Part shown: positions 24,052 through 35,099 of the stretch, piece by piece
Numbering within the stretch: position 1 is the stretch's first letter
How the letters are laid out: every line of letters starts with the position of its first letter
Assembly (NCBI GenBank): GCA_951217055.1
Contig: OX578277.1
Location: 102,241,511 to 102,305,510 of the forward strand
Length of the DNA: 64,000 bases
Direction: 5' to 3'
Origin: Gerris lacustris
Lineage: Eukaryota > Arthropoda > Insecta > Hemiptera > Gerridae
The notes under the pieces: model-generated
Database searches by the model: none
The model's input: the letters and a program-made list of their open reading frames with translations, nothing else
What the model was told of the DNA's origin: nothing
Made by a program: the position numbers and the translations under genes

Positions 24052-24845
24052 GGAACGAAGTTCCTTATGGCACGTTCTGGAGCCCGGGAGTAAATCCGAA
24101 AAAAAACGACCAAAATCACCGTCACAAAATAACCGTCACAAAATCAACGTCACGCAAAATCCGTCACGAAATCAACAGATGACGATAACTTGAATAAAAG
24201 ATCACCGAGTTAGATGAAATTTGGTACACATGTTCATTATACCAATGCCCAGGCTGAGTTCGTCGGAAAACGTTATCCGCCCAAGCGTTCACGCGCAACG
24301 CTCGCATAAACGTAAGCTTCAAAAGACGGGAAAAAGTGTTATTAAGGAAGCCTGTTAACTTGACTTGTTGTGATTATTTTTGTTATATATGTCAAAAATG
24401 TCACTTCGTTTTGTAATTAAATAAAATATAATCATGTAAAATTTCACCCTGATACAAGCAGAAGCTGTAGAGTAGGGACAAGATATATTTTATAATATTT
24501 TAAATTAATTGACCGGGTAGGTAGAAAACAGTCTTATTTCAATCCAAACTCCTTTAACAAACATACTCTTTCACTATAAACTCATCATGATCAACTTTTT
24601 TCTTATATTCAATAATATATTTATAGTAAGACGCTTGCTTTAATTATACAAATAATGATTTTCTTTTAATTTTGCCTTAACTCTGCTAGGTACAAAGAGT
24701 TCGTTACTTTTAATTTTGTCTCTTTTCTAACTCCGCCATGTATAAGTAGTTAGCAATGTATACGTACTTATACGATGATTTTATAATTTATATTTAATGA
24801 AAAATGTAAGGAACTTCGTTCCTACCGGGTGTCCCGCGACACCAC
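24052..24845 (+). mobile_element. Family-3-related element, copy B
   Basis: Starts GGAACGAAGTTCCTTATGGC, then ACGTTCTGGAGCCCGGG. It ends TAAGGAACTTCGTTCC followed by the hairpin GGTGTCCCGCGACACC (24828-24843). It is colinear with copy A (13404-14338) in opposite orientation, including a series of GTCACAAAAT-like words at 24110-24170 and ACGCTCGCATAAACG. No ORF. Confidence 0.82.
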
Positions 24846-25848
24846 ACGTATTTTTTATATCTATTTAAAGACCAAGAAATCAAAACAATAATTTATTTTT
24901 ATTGGAATCAATGTGTTTGCCTTATCTTAGCAATAACAAATCATTTCGAGGCTAGTCGTCACCGTCGGAAAACTACTCGAATATATAAATGATTCTTTAT
25001 CCTAAATTCGTTTAATTTAGGATTTCTCATCGGAATTCATTTCCCTTTACAACTTTCTGGTTCGTTCTTTTTAATCTACGCTTCTAAAGCTTTATATAAT
25101 TATTGAATCCCCAAACTGCTACACAATGCAGTAATAATAGTTAGACAAGATTAACCCTAACATTAAAAGTTTTTTGCTCTATAATACCTACAAATCGACA
25201 AAACAAATATCTGTAACCAGTCAGGACCTAGTGATTTCAATCTGTTTCCTACATTCTAAAATTGAACTCCAATACGTCTCCTAAAAAGAAACTTTTTAAA
25301 ACTAAATTGTATTGTTTAATTTGTATCTTATTAAGCTTTATTTAAGGATCGTCTCTCCTCCGAAGTACAAGCATAATCTAAAAAAAAATATCCTTCTAAT
25401 AATTAATTGATTTAGTATGTAAACCTTATAAACTTTCACTTTTTTAGAAATACACTTTCCTCATGGGATTTCAATAAACTTACCAAAACTGGAATTATTC
25501 ATTTTATCTCAATTATAACTTAAAACCTTCTCAAAAAATGAACTCTTTCTAAGAATTTACAAATAAATGCTTCCATCTTATTTTGATGTTTTTTTTTTTT
25601 TTTTAAATTAACCACTAAAATTTCTTAGAAACAAGTGCAATTTATAAATTACACTATAGTGTCAAAAAATTACAAAAAAAGAAACCGTAGATTTAAAATA
25701 CTTTCTAATCTTAACAAATATAAAGTTGAAGGAATGTTAGAATCGAATATATATTTAATCAATATAGGAAGATAAAAACAGTTCTAATTGTGAAATTTCT
25801 TGAAGTACTGCTAAATTAATGATTCTGTTAATTTGTTACATTATTATG
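24846..25848. other. AT-rich DNA with no recognisable gene
   Basis: Poly-T near 25590-25605. Nothing else was supported. Confidence 0.4.
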
Positions 25849-26128
25849 AATGATAGCAATAAGCTACCAAAGACCTTCCATGATAGCAATAAGCTACCGA
25901 AGATCCTCCATGATAGCAATAAGCTACCAAAGACCTTCCATGATAGCAATAAGCTACCAAAGACCCTCTATGATAGCAATAAGCTATCAAAGACCCTCCA
26001 TGATAGCAATAAATCACCGAAGACCCTCCATGATAAATATAAGCTACCAAAGACCCTCCATGATAGCAATAAGTCACCGAAGCCAATGACCCTCCATGAT
26101 AGCACTAAGTCACCGAAGACCCTCCATT
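25849..26128. repeat. 30-bp minisatellite, about 9 units
   Basis: Tandem units of 30 bp (ATGATAGCAATAAGCTACC, then AAAGACCCTCC). Because 30 is a multiple of three, the array stays open in three frames (25819-26142 plus, 25850-26089 plus, 25844-26086 minus), giving spurious repeat proteins. The last units carry a small insertion (CCAATG) and AAGTCACCG variants. Confidence 0.95.
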
Positions 26129-26271
26129 TTTATCATATGTGACCTAACTAGAAATACCTTCTACATGGTCTTTCGCTCATTGGAATATAAATTTTATTTT
26201 TGATTCACCACGAGAGAGGCAGATATATATCCTGAAGATAAAACCATAGTTCAAATTTGATAATTAGTTTA

Positions 26272-27211
26272 AAAATAGTCTGTCAATATAGGTGACAGAT
26301 AGCTTCTTCGCGCCTCATTATTGGACGAATGGCTGCATGAGATTTGGATTTATATCGATTCGCAGTATGGCCACATTTAATTTCATGCAATATCTAATTT
26401 GCGCAGACGGTTGAAATCAATATGGGACCATCTTTTTGAGAACTTTCGACAAACCATTCAAAATCAGATGAGTACTTTTAAAGTATTGCAACAGCTTGTA
26501 AATACTTAGATCATAGATTTAGAGAAGAGGGCTTTAAATCAATGAAGCAGAAAAAGTAGTTTTAGAAAACTAAAACTATGGTGGTTTCAATAGAAGCGAA
26601 AGAACATAAAATTTATATAAAAGAAGAACAGCTTGGGCAAGTCAGAGATTTTAAGTATCTGGGAGTAACTGTAACAGCTGATGGCAAGCAAAATTAAGCA
26701 ATAGAAGCAACGATACCAGCCACGGGTAAACTTTTCCATACAATAAATAGAAGTTTTATAAGTAAAGTGAAATTAGCAAGAAAACAAAGATGATTGTGTA
26801 CGAAACAGTTAATGTTCCAACCTTGACGTACAGATCAAGGCCATGGGCACTAACGAAGAAAAAGAAAAAGCAGGCTGCAGAGGTAAGATACTTAAGAAGA
26901 GCTGCCCATAAAACTCGAAGAGACCAAATCAGAAATACAATCTTAAGGCAAGCATTGGAAGAGCAGCTCATCCTATGCTCAGTAAAAAAATGTCATATAA
27001 CGCCGTTTTGGGCAGTTGCAAAAAAAAATGGACAAGGAGAGATTGCCCAAGAAACTCCCAGAAGCTCGTTGTGAAGGAAAAAGACCTAGGGGAAGAAAAA
27101 GGATGACTAGAAATACATGACATCACATCCACCTTGGCGGATCGAGGATCGAGGATTATATGAAATAGGACGCGAGGAAGCTATGTGCCTCACTTATTGG
27201 CAGACTATTTT
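26272..27211 (+). mobile_element. Family-1 TIR element interrupted by a LINE fragment
   Basis: The left end AAATAGTCTGTCAATA and the right end GGCAGACTATTT are the family-1 TIRs. The left part of the core is present (GCGCAGACGGTTGAAATCAA, TTCGACAAACCATTCAAA), up to about 26490. The expected remainder of the core and terminal hairpin is replaced by reverse-transcriptase sequence. The right TIR segment resumes at about 27150 with GAAATAGGACGCGAGG. Confidence 0.78.
26510..27130 (+). pseudogene. LINE reverse transcriptase, C-terminal pseudogene
   Basis: Reads, through frameshifts, the region after the RT palm domain of a non-LTR retrotransposon. Visible words are KTKTMVVS, QVRDFKYLGVTVTADGK (the FKYLG motif), GKLFHTINRSFISK, MIVYETVNVPTLTYRS, AEVRYLRRAAHKTRRDQIRN and, at the end, EGKRPRGRKR. 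At least one in-frame stop follows TADGKQN, and a one-base deletion near 26785 joins the two frames. The combination FKYLG / PTLTY / RYLRR / RPRGR is typical of RTE-like and related LINE ORF2 tails; the exact clade is uncertain. There is no poly-A and no clear target duplication. It is dead and embedded in a TIR element. Confidence 0.85.
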
Positions 27212-27434
27212 CATCTATATTAAGGGGAAAAGAAGTATAAATGATAGGTGTATGGGATGGCCTTGGAGAGTCGATTGAAGAAGTTGATAACAGATGTCAA
27301 AGTAGTTAGAAAAGGTTCAGCCCATCCAGTCAAACCCTTCTATTAAGAATTAGAAATTAGAGATTAGAAGATATTCTCTGATAAGCCACCATAACCCAAA
27401 GTAAGAAAACGAAAGTATCTCCGATTCTTTAGAC
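27212..27434. other. Spacer between two elements
   Basis: Unique-looking DNA. The last eight bases (27427-27434, CTTTAGAC) form the left target duplication of the following hAT-like element. Confidence 0.5.
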
Positions 27435-28002
27435 CAGGGTCCTTTTTTCAACTTCAAAAAAAGGGCCACACTGATTCTTCCACTAAGTCCCAAGGGCCAA
27501 GACCTAGCTAATTCATCATACCAACCCAACGTACTGTAGTTTTGATTTCCACGCAAATTTTCGTATTAGGCATGTGAGATATCTATGTTTAGGGCGCGGG
27601 GATGGCCACGTCTCCGTTCGGTTATTTTATTATAATAACACGAGTTTATTGATGAGATTGGGGAAAAAATAATAATCATATTACACTGCAGCACGTTGGA
27701 TTACCTGGGGAAAAGTTCTACCACAATTTTTTGAGTTTCGAGCAAAAATCGAAATTTTTTGTTGAACGTTGAACACTTTGTAAATGTAAATGGAAAGTTA
27801 CAGCTGCATAGATCTCATAAATCATAATTACAGTTAAAATGTTCAATTTCATTAGTCAGTTAGTGTGTTCCTTAATTGGTCGTTAAATAGAAACATCTGA
27901 TTATTATTTTGTATGTTTTTAAAGATTGTAAATTTTACAATGTAATCAAAATAAACTAACGGATTAGTGAAGCTCGCGGGCCGGTTTGTTTGGAGACCTC
28001 TG
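27435..28002. mobile_element. hAT-like non-autonomous element, 568 bp
   Basis: The left end is CAGGGTCC followed by AAAAAAAGGGCCACA. The right end on the minus strand is CAGAGGTCTCCAAACAAACC, then GGCCCGCGAGC. These are the familiar CAGxGGTC...GGCC ends of hAT elements. The flanks CTTTAGAC and CTTTAAAC (28003-28010) are an 8-bp duplication with one mismatch. The minus frame at 27350-27556 crosses the left end and is not a gene. No transposase. Confidence 0.83.
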
Positions 28003-28010
28003 CTTTAAAC

Positions 28011-28512
28011 TATTTCAAATGAAGGACCGAAAAATTTCCCCTCGTTTTACTTCTTTTAAAGAAAAGAAGGAATAAATGATATATCTATTCTTCGGAAAGA
28101 AATGAAATAAATTCCGATTTTCTCGTATTTCACCCTCTCTTTTCTTTATCCCCAACCTCCATTTTCTATAGCTAAACCTCAAGGCCCAAATTCCATGCTT
28201 TGACGTCACGGCTTTACTCTCTTTCTCTTTATTTATTTGTATATACAATAATAAAGTTTCAGGTTTTATTGATTTTAAGTCTAATGGAAAAATGTCGTAA
28301 ACGATAATGTAACTCATCGATCTGTATACTTTCATTTTATTTTTAAAGGACAGTACTCCATTGTGGTTATCTGTAAACTCAAATCATAAACAATCAAAGT
28401 ATACAAAGCTACTTCAACTTAATATTAGATATATTATTAAAAGAATCACATATAACTAGGATACATATAGTAAGTGAAATTCTAAAAGAATAATTAATTA
28501 GCTTACAACAAA
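28011..28512. other. AT-rich DNA, no gene recognised
   Basis: The minus frame at 28015-28335 has biased composition and no domain. Confidence 0.35.
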
Positions 28513-28992
28513 AAAATAGTCTGTCAATTAGTTTGGCACATAGCTTCCTCGCGCCCTATTTCGTATAATTTAATGATTTTATGCTTTTACAAATTATTAT
28601 TATCAAATTTATTTAATTATATCCCTCCTTTTATTTTAAATCTATCAAAATTGTTTTGATTTTTTACAATAATGAAAACATGAATTTAACAAAATTTAAA
28701 GAACTCAGATGGTTGAAATTAATATGGGACCATATGTTGGATAAGTTCGACAAACCCTCTAAATTTATTTAAAATCAGACAAGCACTTTTGAAGATATAG
28801 GTGTAAATAAATGTACGTTTGTGCACATTTATAAGAGAAACAAATGGGCACAGAAGGTTGAAACTTATAAGGGGCAAACAATGCACTAATTATGACCTGC
28901 CAACCAAATTTCATTAAATTTGAACGAGTAGTTTTTAAGATATTTTGGTTCGTAAAAATTAAACGACTGACAGACATAAATCTAAAAAATTT
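28513..28992 (+). mobile_element. Family-1 copy, left TIR and core, 3' truncated
   Basis: AATAGTCTGTCAATTAG, then GGCACATAGCTTCCTCGC, opens the copy. The core follows with CAAAATTGTTTTGATTTTTT, GAGAAACAAATGGGC, AACGAGTAGTTTTTAAGAT and CGACTGACAGACA. The terminal hairpin and right TIR are missing. Confidence 0.85.
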
Positions 28993-29039
28993 CCCTTTGA
29001 ATGGGTGCATTAACTTTCAATCATCCGTGTGAAACATTG

Positions 29040-29131
29040 TCTTACCTCCCTGAGATTCGAACCTGAGGTTAAACTATGATTACAGCAGAGTGTTAGCGAA
29101 TACTCTAGCCACTTGAATACACCGATTCCTT
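29040..29131 (-). repeat. tRNA-derived SINE-like head (pol III boxes)
   Basis: On the minus strand a B-box-like GGTTCGAATCT (29053-29063) lies about 45 nt after an A-box-like TATTCAAGTGGCTAGAG (29103-29119). Order and spacing fit a tRNA-derived promoter. The stems do not fold as an intact tRNA, so this is a decayed tRNA or SINE head. Confidence 0.5.
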
Positions 29132-29275
29132 CCGGAAGCTTTTGTTCACTACGAGTTCTTCGATAACTTGGTAGGAACGACTAATTTGGCAAACCAACAG
29201 AAATTTTTAATTTTAGAAGCATTTCATATTATTTCCATTTGAATACCGACTTATTGCAAAATCTCTAATCTCTAA

Positions 29276-29643
29276 ATCTTTCTCGCATCCATTGGACGAA
29301 TGGTCAAATAAGATTTGGATCGTCGTGTGCTTACACTTATTTTTTAGCAATAATAAGTTTGCACTAATATTGACCACCCCTTACCATACAATTTTATCAA
29401 AATTGGACGTTTAAAAAAATGTTGAACAGACCGACAAACCGAAAGTAAGGTGTTTTGATGTTTCTTATAGTTCCCTGATCACAAGACAGACAGACAACAG
29501 ACCGACAGACAGACACGAGACTAACCTGTTCCCTGATGACTGAAATTTATTTCTATCCAGGATTTGTATAAAACAGAAACTAACAAATTTCGTTTTACAG
29601 AATTATCACAATGTTTCCGCTTCCTTTGGAAAGCTCGGAAGCA
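29276..29643 (+). mobile_element. Family-1 copy, divergent
   Basis: Opens CTCGCATCCATTGGACGAAT, shared with the copy at 26272. It continues with TTACCATACAATTTTATC, a (GACA)n run at 29484-29515, TTCCCTGATGACTGAAAT and ends GAAAGCTCGGAAGC. Confidence 0.7.
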
Positions 29644-30273
29644 AATCTCTAAGCCAGAAGTATAAACAAGATTAAAACTTCCTAAGCACTACTTAAGTGT
29701 CCATAAGGAAGTATAGTCACACTAATAGGGGTTAAACGAAAAAAGGTTAATGCTAATATTTATAAGCAATGTAATTTAAGTTGCCAATTATTGTAATGGA
29801 CTATAAAGTTGGTTAAAAGACGAGACTAGCTATATTGAGAATTTCCGAGTTAACTAATAGACCCATTTATTATATTAAAGATTTCTACACAGAGAAAAGC
29901 TAATTCAATATTTGCTAAACTAAATGATTCACCAAATATTTGCTGGAGTGAAACAGTTTGTGAAGGTGACCATTAACTACTTTCCTCTATCCAAAATTCA
30001 CATACAACCAAGGTTTAATCTTGAGAGAGTAAAGTTATTAGTTCACGGCAGAACCTACAACATGACCGCATCAGGTTAAGACTAAAAATAAACACATCAT
30101 AGGCTTAAGATGCTCAAGAACCAAAATTTGAAAGACAATGAACGTTTAATCCCAGAAAAGGTGAGATACATTCTGCAGAAATTAACACATTGGTATTTGT
30201 GAAAAATCTTCTAACCCAGATAAACGATTATTTTGTTGTTCTAAGTCGTCAGTGTCCATAATAATAATAATAA
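29644..30273. other. AT-rich spacer ending in (AAT)n
   Basis: No gene or repeat recognised. An (AAT)n run at 30257-30275 abuts the giant inverted repeat. Confidence 0.45.
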
Positions 30274-30323
30274 TAATTGAAGCGAGCGTAGCGAGCTTCC
30301 TACATTCAACGAAATATGCTCCG

Positions 30324-30367
<44 letters not shown>

Positions 30368-32411
30368 AGTAACGTTTACGCGTGTGACGATAACTTGAGT
30401 AAAAGTTGACCGATTTAGTTGAAATTTGGTATACATGTTCCTCTTACTAATACTCAGGCTAAGTTCGTTGGACAGCGTGATCCGTCCATGAGTTCGCGCG
30501 CAACGCTCGCGTAAACGAGAGGTACAAAAATTAAATTGGAATTTCAGGACGGGAAAAGATTCTATCATCATCTACTCGATGAGACGAACATTTTTTTCAA
30601 ATAACATTTTTTACTAAAACCAACAGCGACACCGCTATGACTTAATAAAGATCGCTAAAACTATTAAAGCGGACCTAAACGTTTATAATAGAGAAAACAA
30701 CCTTTTTACCGATATCTTTCGTTCTAACGAAACGATTTTAATAAAACTTCATACACACCATCTAATGCACAATTGAAACAGGTATGCAAAATTTCAACTT
30801 GATACAAGCAAAATTCTTTGCGTAGTGACGAGATACATTTATAATAATTGTTTAAAAGCTACCGCGGGTGGTGAAGATTGTTATAGTCGTATAGTGTATG
30901 GTTTGTTTAGGAAGTAAAGCTTTGTACCGAGTACCCCCACTCTTTCCTACACTACCCTCTTCCGCTTATCTTCAACTATGACATTCATCATGATTAATAA
31001 ATTTCAATAATCAGTATTTCATTGCAATACGCTCGCTTCAATGATAGAGCCACGCGATGCCTAGTAATAATAATAACAAGTAATAAGTAGATCACTTAAC
31101 GAAAAACACATTTCGGCATTGATGGAAAAAGTCTAGTTTCCAATATAATCGCACATAAAGATGGAAAATGGGGATTGATAATATATAGTAAGGGCAAGGA
31201 TTCCGCAGAATGGGGATTATGACGATACAAATAGTCAATGGACAAGGATACCGCAGAATGGGGATTATGACAATACAAATAATCAATGGGCAAGGATTCC
31301 GCAGAATGGGGATTATGACGATACAAATAGTCAATGGACAAGGATACCGCAGAATGGGGATTATGACAATACAAATAATCAATGGGCAAGGATTCCGCAG
31401 AATGGGGATTATGACGATACAAATAGTCAATGGACAAGGATACCGCAGAATGGGGATTATGACAAATACAAATAATCAATGGGCAAGGATACTGCAGAAT
31501 GGGGATTATGACGATACAAATAATCAATGGGCAAGGATTCCGCAGAATGGGGATTATGACGATACAAATAATCAATGGGCAAGGATACTGCATAATGGGG
31601 ATTATGACGATACAAATAGTCAATGGGCAAGGATACTGCAGAATGGGGATTATGACGATACAAATAGTCAATGGGTAAGGATGCCGCAAAATGTTTCGAC
31701 TTTGTATATTCTTTTGAAAATAACTAGGCATCGCGTGGCTCTATCATTGAAGCGAGCGTATTGCAATGAAATACTGAATATTGAAATTTATTAATCATGA
31801 TGAATGTCATAGTTGAAGATAAGTGGAAGAGGGTTAGTGTAGGGAAGAGTGGGGGTACTCGGTACAAAGCTTTACTTCCTAAACAAACCTATACGACTAT
31901 AACAATCTTCACCACCGGTAGCTTTTAAACAATTATTATAAATGTATCTCGTCACTACGCAAAGAATTTTGCTTGTATCAAGTTGAAATTTTGCATACCT
32001 GTTTCAATTGTGCATTAGATGGTGTATATGAAGTTTTATTAAAATCGATATGTTAGAACGTAAGATATCGGTAAAAAGGTTGTTTTCTCTATTATAAACG
32101 TTTAGGTCCGCTTAATAGTTTTAGCGATCTTTATTAAGTCATAGCGGTGTCGCTGTTGGTTTTAGTAAAAAATGTTATTTGTAAATAATGTTCGTCTCAT
32201 TGAATAGATGATGATAGAATCTTTTCCCGTCCTGAAATTTCAATTTAATTTTTGTACCTCTCGTTTACGCCAGCGTTGCGCGCGAACTCTTGGACGGATC
32301 ACGCTGTCCAACGAACTTAGCCTGAGTATTAGTAAGAGGAACATGTATACCAAATTTCAACTAAATCGGTCAACTTTTACTCAAGTTATCGTCACACGCG
32401 TGAACGTTACT

Positions 32412-32443
<32 letters not shown>

Positions 32444-32493
32444 CGGAACATATTTCGTTGAATGTAGGAAGCTCGCTACGCTCGCTTCAATTA
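30274..32493. mobile_element. 2.2-kb giant inverted duplication (foldback-like)
   Basis: The left arm 30274-31065 and right arm 31723-32493 are near-identical reverse complements (792 and 771 bp) around a 657-bp loop that holds a minisatellite. Within each arm an approximately 767-bp unit is bounded by its own perfect 15-bp inverted ends, ATTGAAGCGAGCGTA and TACGCTCGCTTCAAT (30276-30290 and 31028-31042 on the left). The palindrome continues another 23 bp past this unit. The arms contain GCGCGCAACGCTCGCGTAAA and a (GTCT)n run longer on the left (30325-30367) than on the right (32412-32442). No transposase. The frames at 30182-30571 and 32208-32573 are the same arm sequence. Confidence 0.9.
31193..31690. 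repeat. 48-bp minisatellite, about 10 units, inside the foldback loop
   Basis: The unit is ATGGGGATTATGACGATACA, then AATAGTCAATGGACAAGG and ATACCGCAGA. The first six units alternate between two variants (AATCAATGGGC with ATTCCG, and AGTCAATGGAC with ATACCG), giving a 96-bp higher-order repeat. Since 48 is a multiple of three, several frames stay open on both strands. Those translations (up to 211 codons) are not genes. Confidence 0.93.
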
Positions 32494-32627
32494 ATCAATT
32501 TATTAAGTTCCTTTTAATTGATATTAATACTATTGTTAATATATTTTCATTTTTTTGTAACAGCTGTGATTAAAAAATGACTTTAAAAGAATATATATGG
32601 TCGAAACGTCTCACAATAAAAATCGGT

Positions 32628-33225
32628 CCGAGACAACTCAGACAAATTTTCTCATATACTAGTTCATAATTAATTGGCCCAATGTTTTCCATTTATTAGT
32701 TCTAGTTGGTAAATTTTATTATTATAGAACATTTCATCAAAAATATATCATAAAAATAACTTCTTCTCGGCGGGGAATCGAACCCGGCCTCTCTCCCTCC
32801 ACGTTTAAATATTTTCTTAGAAACTAGATTTTCCCGGGAAAATGACTTATATCGTTAGATTCGTATTCAAATGGACTACATCATTTAATTTTAATTAAAA
32901 TGGTTTTAATTAAAATTTTTCGAGAAGTATTTCTTTTTCACGTTTTTTCATAGTTTTTGGGGGGAAGAGTCCCCAAATTTGGAAGTAAAATTCATTTCTC
33001 GATTTCGCCTCGGGGTATGATTTTTCTGAACATGTATGCCAAATTTTGTCAAAATCGTCGCAGTAGTTTAGGCTACTGGCTTCTGCACAGACAGACGACA
33101 GATAAACATTTTTTAAAATCCGTTTTTTTACTCAGGAGGCCTCAAAACGTGTAAATCTATCAAAATCTCAAAATCGAATTTTCGCCCCATCACAATACTT
33201 TTTTCTCTTTATATGAGAAAGTAAT
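32628..33225 (-). mobile_element. Family-2 copy
   Basis: Reverse orientation: starts AATCGGTCCGAGACAACTC and ends CATCACAATACTTTTTTC, then TCTTTATATGAGAAAGTA. It carries GGGGAATCGAACCCGGCC, CTCGGGGTATGATTTTTC and a GACAGACGACAG run. The plus frame at 32957-33154 is repeat sequence. Confidence 0.87.
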
Positions 33226-34237
33226 AAAAAAATTATAATCACCCAGTTTTGATTGAATTTAATTACACCTAAAATATATTCATCAACAAAAAATCATTAT
33301 TTATATTTTATCACTTTTACTTATATTTTTTTTTTTATATTCCCATGCCTGCTAGTTATCAATCTAAAGTTTAAAGTATACATGGGTTAGAAGCTGTCAA
33401 GTTTATTCCCAAACCTAAGTAAGAAGAGAAGAGAAAGGACACACTGTGAAACACAGAATTGTTTTTAGACTTCACTGTCATGTTACACACGTGACTGTTC
33501 CCATGTTAAGGCTCTCCCCTAGATGTCTCTATTCCGTGCCCTTCCTCACTAAACCCCCCCTCTCCTCTCTCTAATGTTGTTTACAACCAACAGAAACCCG
33601 TCTATAATACCTTAAACATTTATAAAAAAAAAGAAGCTAAATTCAGAGTAACTAATCTTTGTCATATAACCTTAAACTATAACATAACCTAAAAACTATC
33701 ACATAACCTAAAAAAAAATAAAAATATGTAAGACAATATCCATCTATCTTTAAATAATCTTTTCTTCAACTCACAGTTTACCAATATTTTAACTCGAAAT
33801 TTTCTTATTTCGTTTTAATTTTCTTTCCCTATTTATATTTAATAATTTAAAAAAAGAAAATGAAAGGTATAATGACTGGAAAGGGGGGTCTGGAGTTCAT
33901 GCCCTCGTCAACACCAACAGCATGTTTGCCACCCCCGGGGGCCGGGGGCGCTTATTGATCAAGTCTTGGTTCTTGCCGTTAGCCCTACTGCATAATTTAA
34001 AATAAAGAAACACGCAATAGTTAATTCGTCTCATTTAGCGAATATATACGTAGGTTTTTTTAACTGTACAAAAAAAAACTAGATAAATCTAAAGTATTAG
34101 ATTTCATCAAAAAGAAAAGTTATTTGGGATTTACTCAAAAAAATGTGTTCTAACGTAAGTTCGAAAACAGGATTGAATTACTGATACCAGGAATTCAATA
34201 CTACAACAAAAAGCCTACTTCAGTAAGAAAAAATATA

Positions 34238-34239
<2 letters not shown>
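33226..34239. other. AT-rich DNA with a GC-rich patch
   Basis: 33880-33965 is GC-rich (CACCCCCGGGGGCCGGGGGC), without an ORF or RNA fold that I can name. Otherwise featureless. Confidence 0.4.

Positions 34240-34316
<77 letters not shown>
34240..34316. repeat. (AT)n microsatellite
   Basis: Uninterrupted AT dinucleotide run of about 77 bp. Confidence 0.97.
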
Positions 34317-34320
<4 letters not shown>

Positions 34321-34960
34321 ATATTTACTTATTTATTTTTAATTAACTTTTTTTATATTTGAAATTTTAAGTCACAATTAAATAGTGTTAATGGTACAAA
34401 ATCATTGGGAAAGTAATGGGTTTTTTAAATCACCCCTTTTTTATTTTTCTGAATCTAATTTTATATTAATTTATTTTTATTTCATTTATCATAATTGGAA
34501 TTTTATTATAACTAAGTTCATGTATTTATATAATATCCAGACTGATAAATTGACTATATTGTATATATAATAAGATAAATGTTATAATTACTAAAAATAG
34601 AATTACAGGTTTGAAATGTCCCTAAATTAGGGATGAAATATCATCATTTAATCAATTAAAAATGTAATTATTTACCGCCGAAAGACAGAAAAGAATTTAA
34701 TAAATTATATTTAAAAATGGGGACTACATATATTTATATTTTATATATAAAATGGAAAAAATTATTATCTAAAAAACACGCTTTTATAAACCAGGCACTT
34801 AAAAAAAGAAAATATATATTTTTTTAAAAAAAACATCCACAGGGGGCGCAGGGAGAGAGAAGAAGTCGAGGCGTAGAGCCAGTTACCGTGCTAGGTGAAC
34901 ATTTGTATCCCCTAAGATGGTGAGCCCGCGGGTGGAAGGCTGAAGGCTCTCTCTACAACC
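34317..34960. other. AT-rich DNA, no gene recognised
   Basis: The frame at 34385-34570 is AT-biased. Nothing else supported. Confidence 0.4.
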
Positions 34961-34968
34961 CTCAAGAC

Positions 34969-35091
34969 CAGTGGTTCTTAACCGGGGGGCCGCGGCCCCC
35001 CAGGGGGCCTTGAAAGGTATTTAGGTACTGTATTTATTTCATTTGGAAATTTTAAGGGGGCCGTAGTTACCAAAAGGTAAAGAAACCACTG
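34969..35091. mobile_element. 123-bp hAT MITE
   Basis: Ends CAGTGGTTCTTAACC and AAAGAAACCACTG are classic hAT termini. The interior is a G/C-run hairpin (GGGGGGCCGCGGCCCCCC). Flanks CTCAAGAC (34961-34968) and CTCTAGAC (35092-35099) form an 8-bp duplication with one mismatch. No coding capacity. Confidence 0.93.
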
Positions 35092-35099
35092 CTCTAGAC

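Noticed and set aside
25819..26142. 107-codon repeat protein
   Set aside because: It is a 30-bp minisatellite translated. The opposite strand and a second frame are equally open.
30182..30571. 129-codon frame with a DRQT repeat, and its twin at 32208-32573
   Set aside because: They are mirror copies of the foldback arm. The repeat is a (GTCT)n microsatellite.
31096..31794. Open frames of 112-211 codons on both strands
   Set aside because: They follow a 48-bp tandem repeat whose length is divisible by three, and no start context or domain is present.
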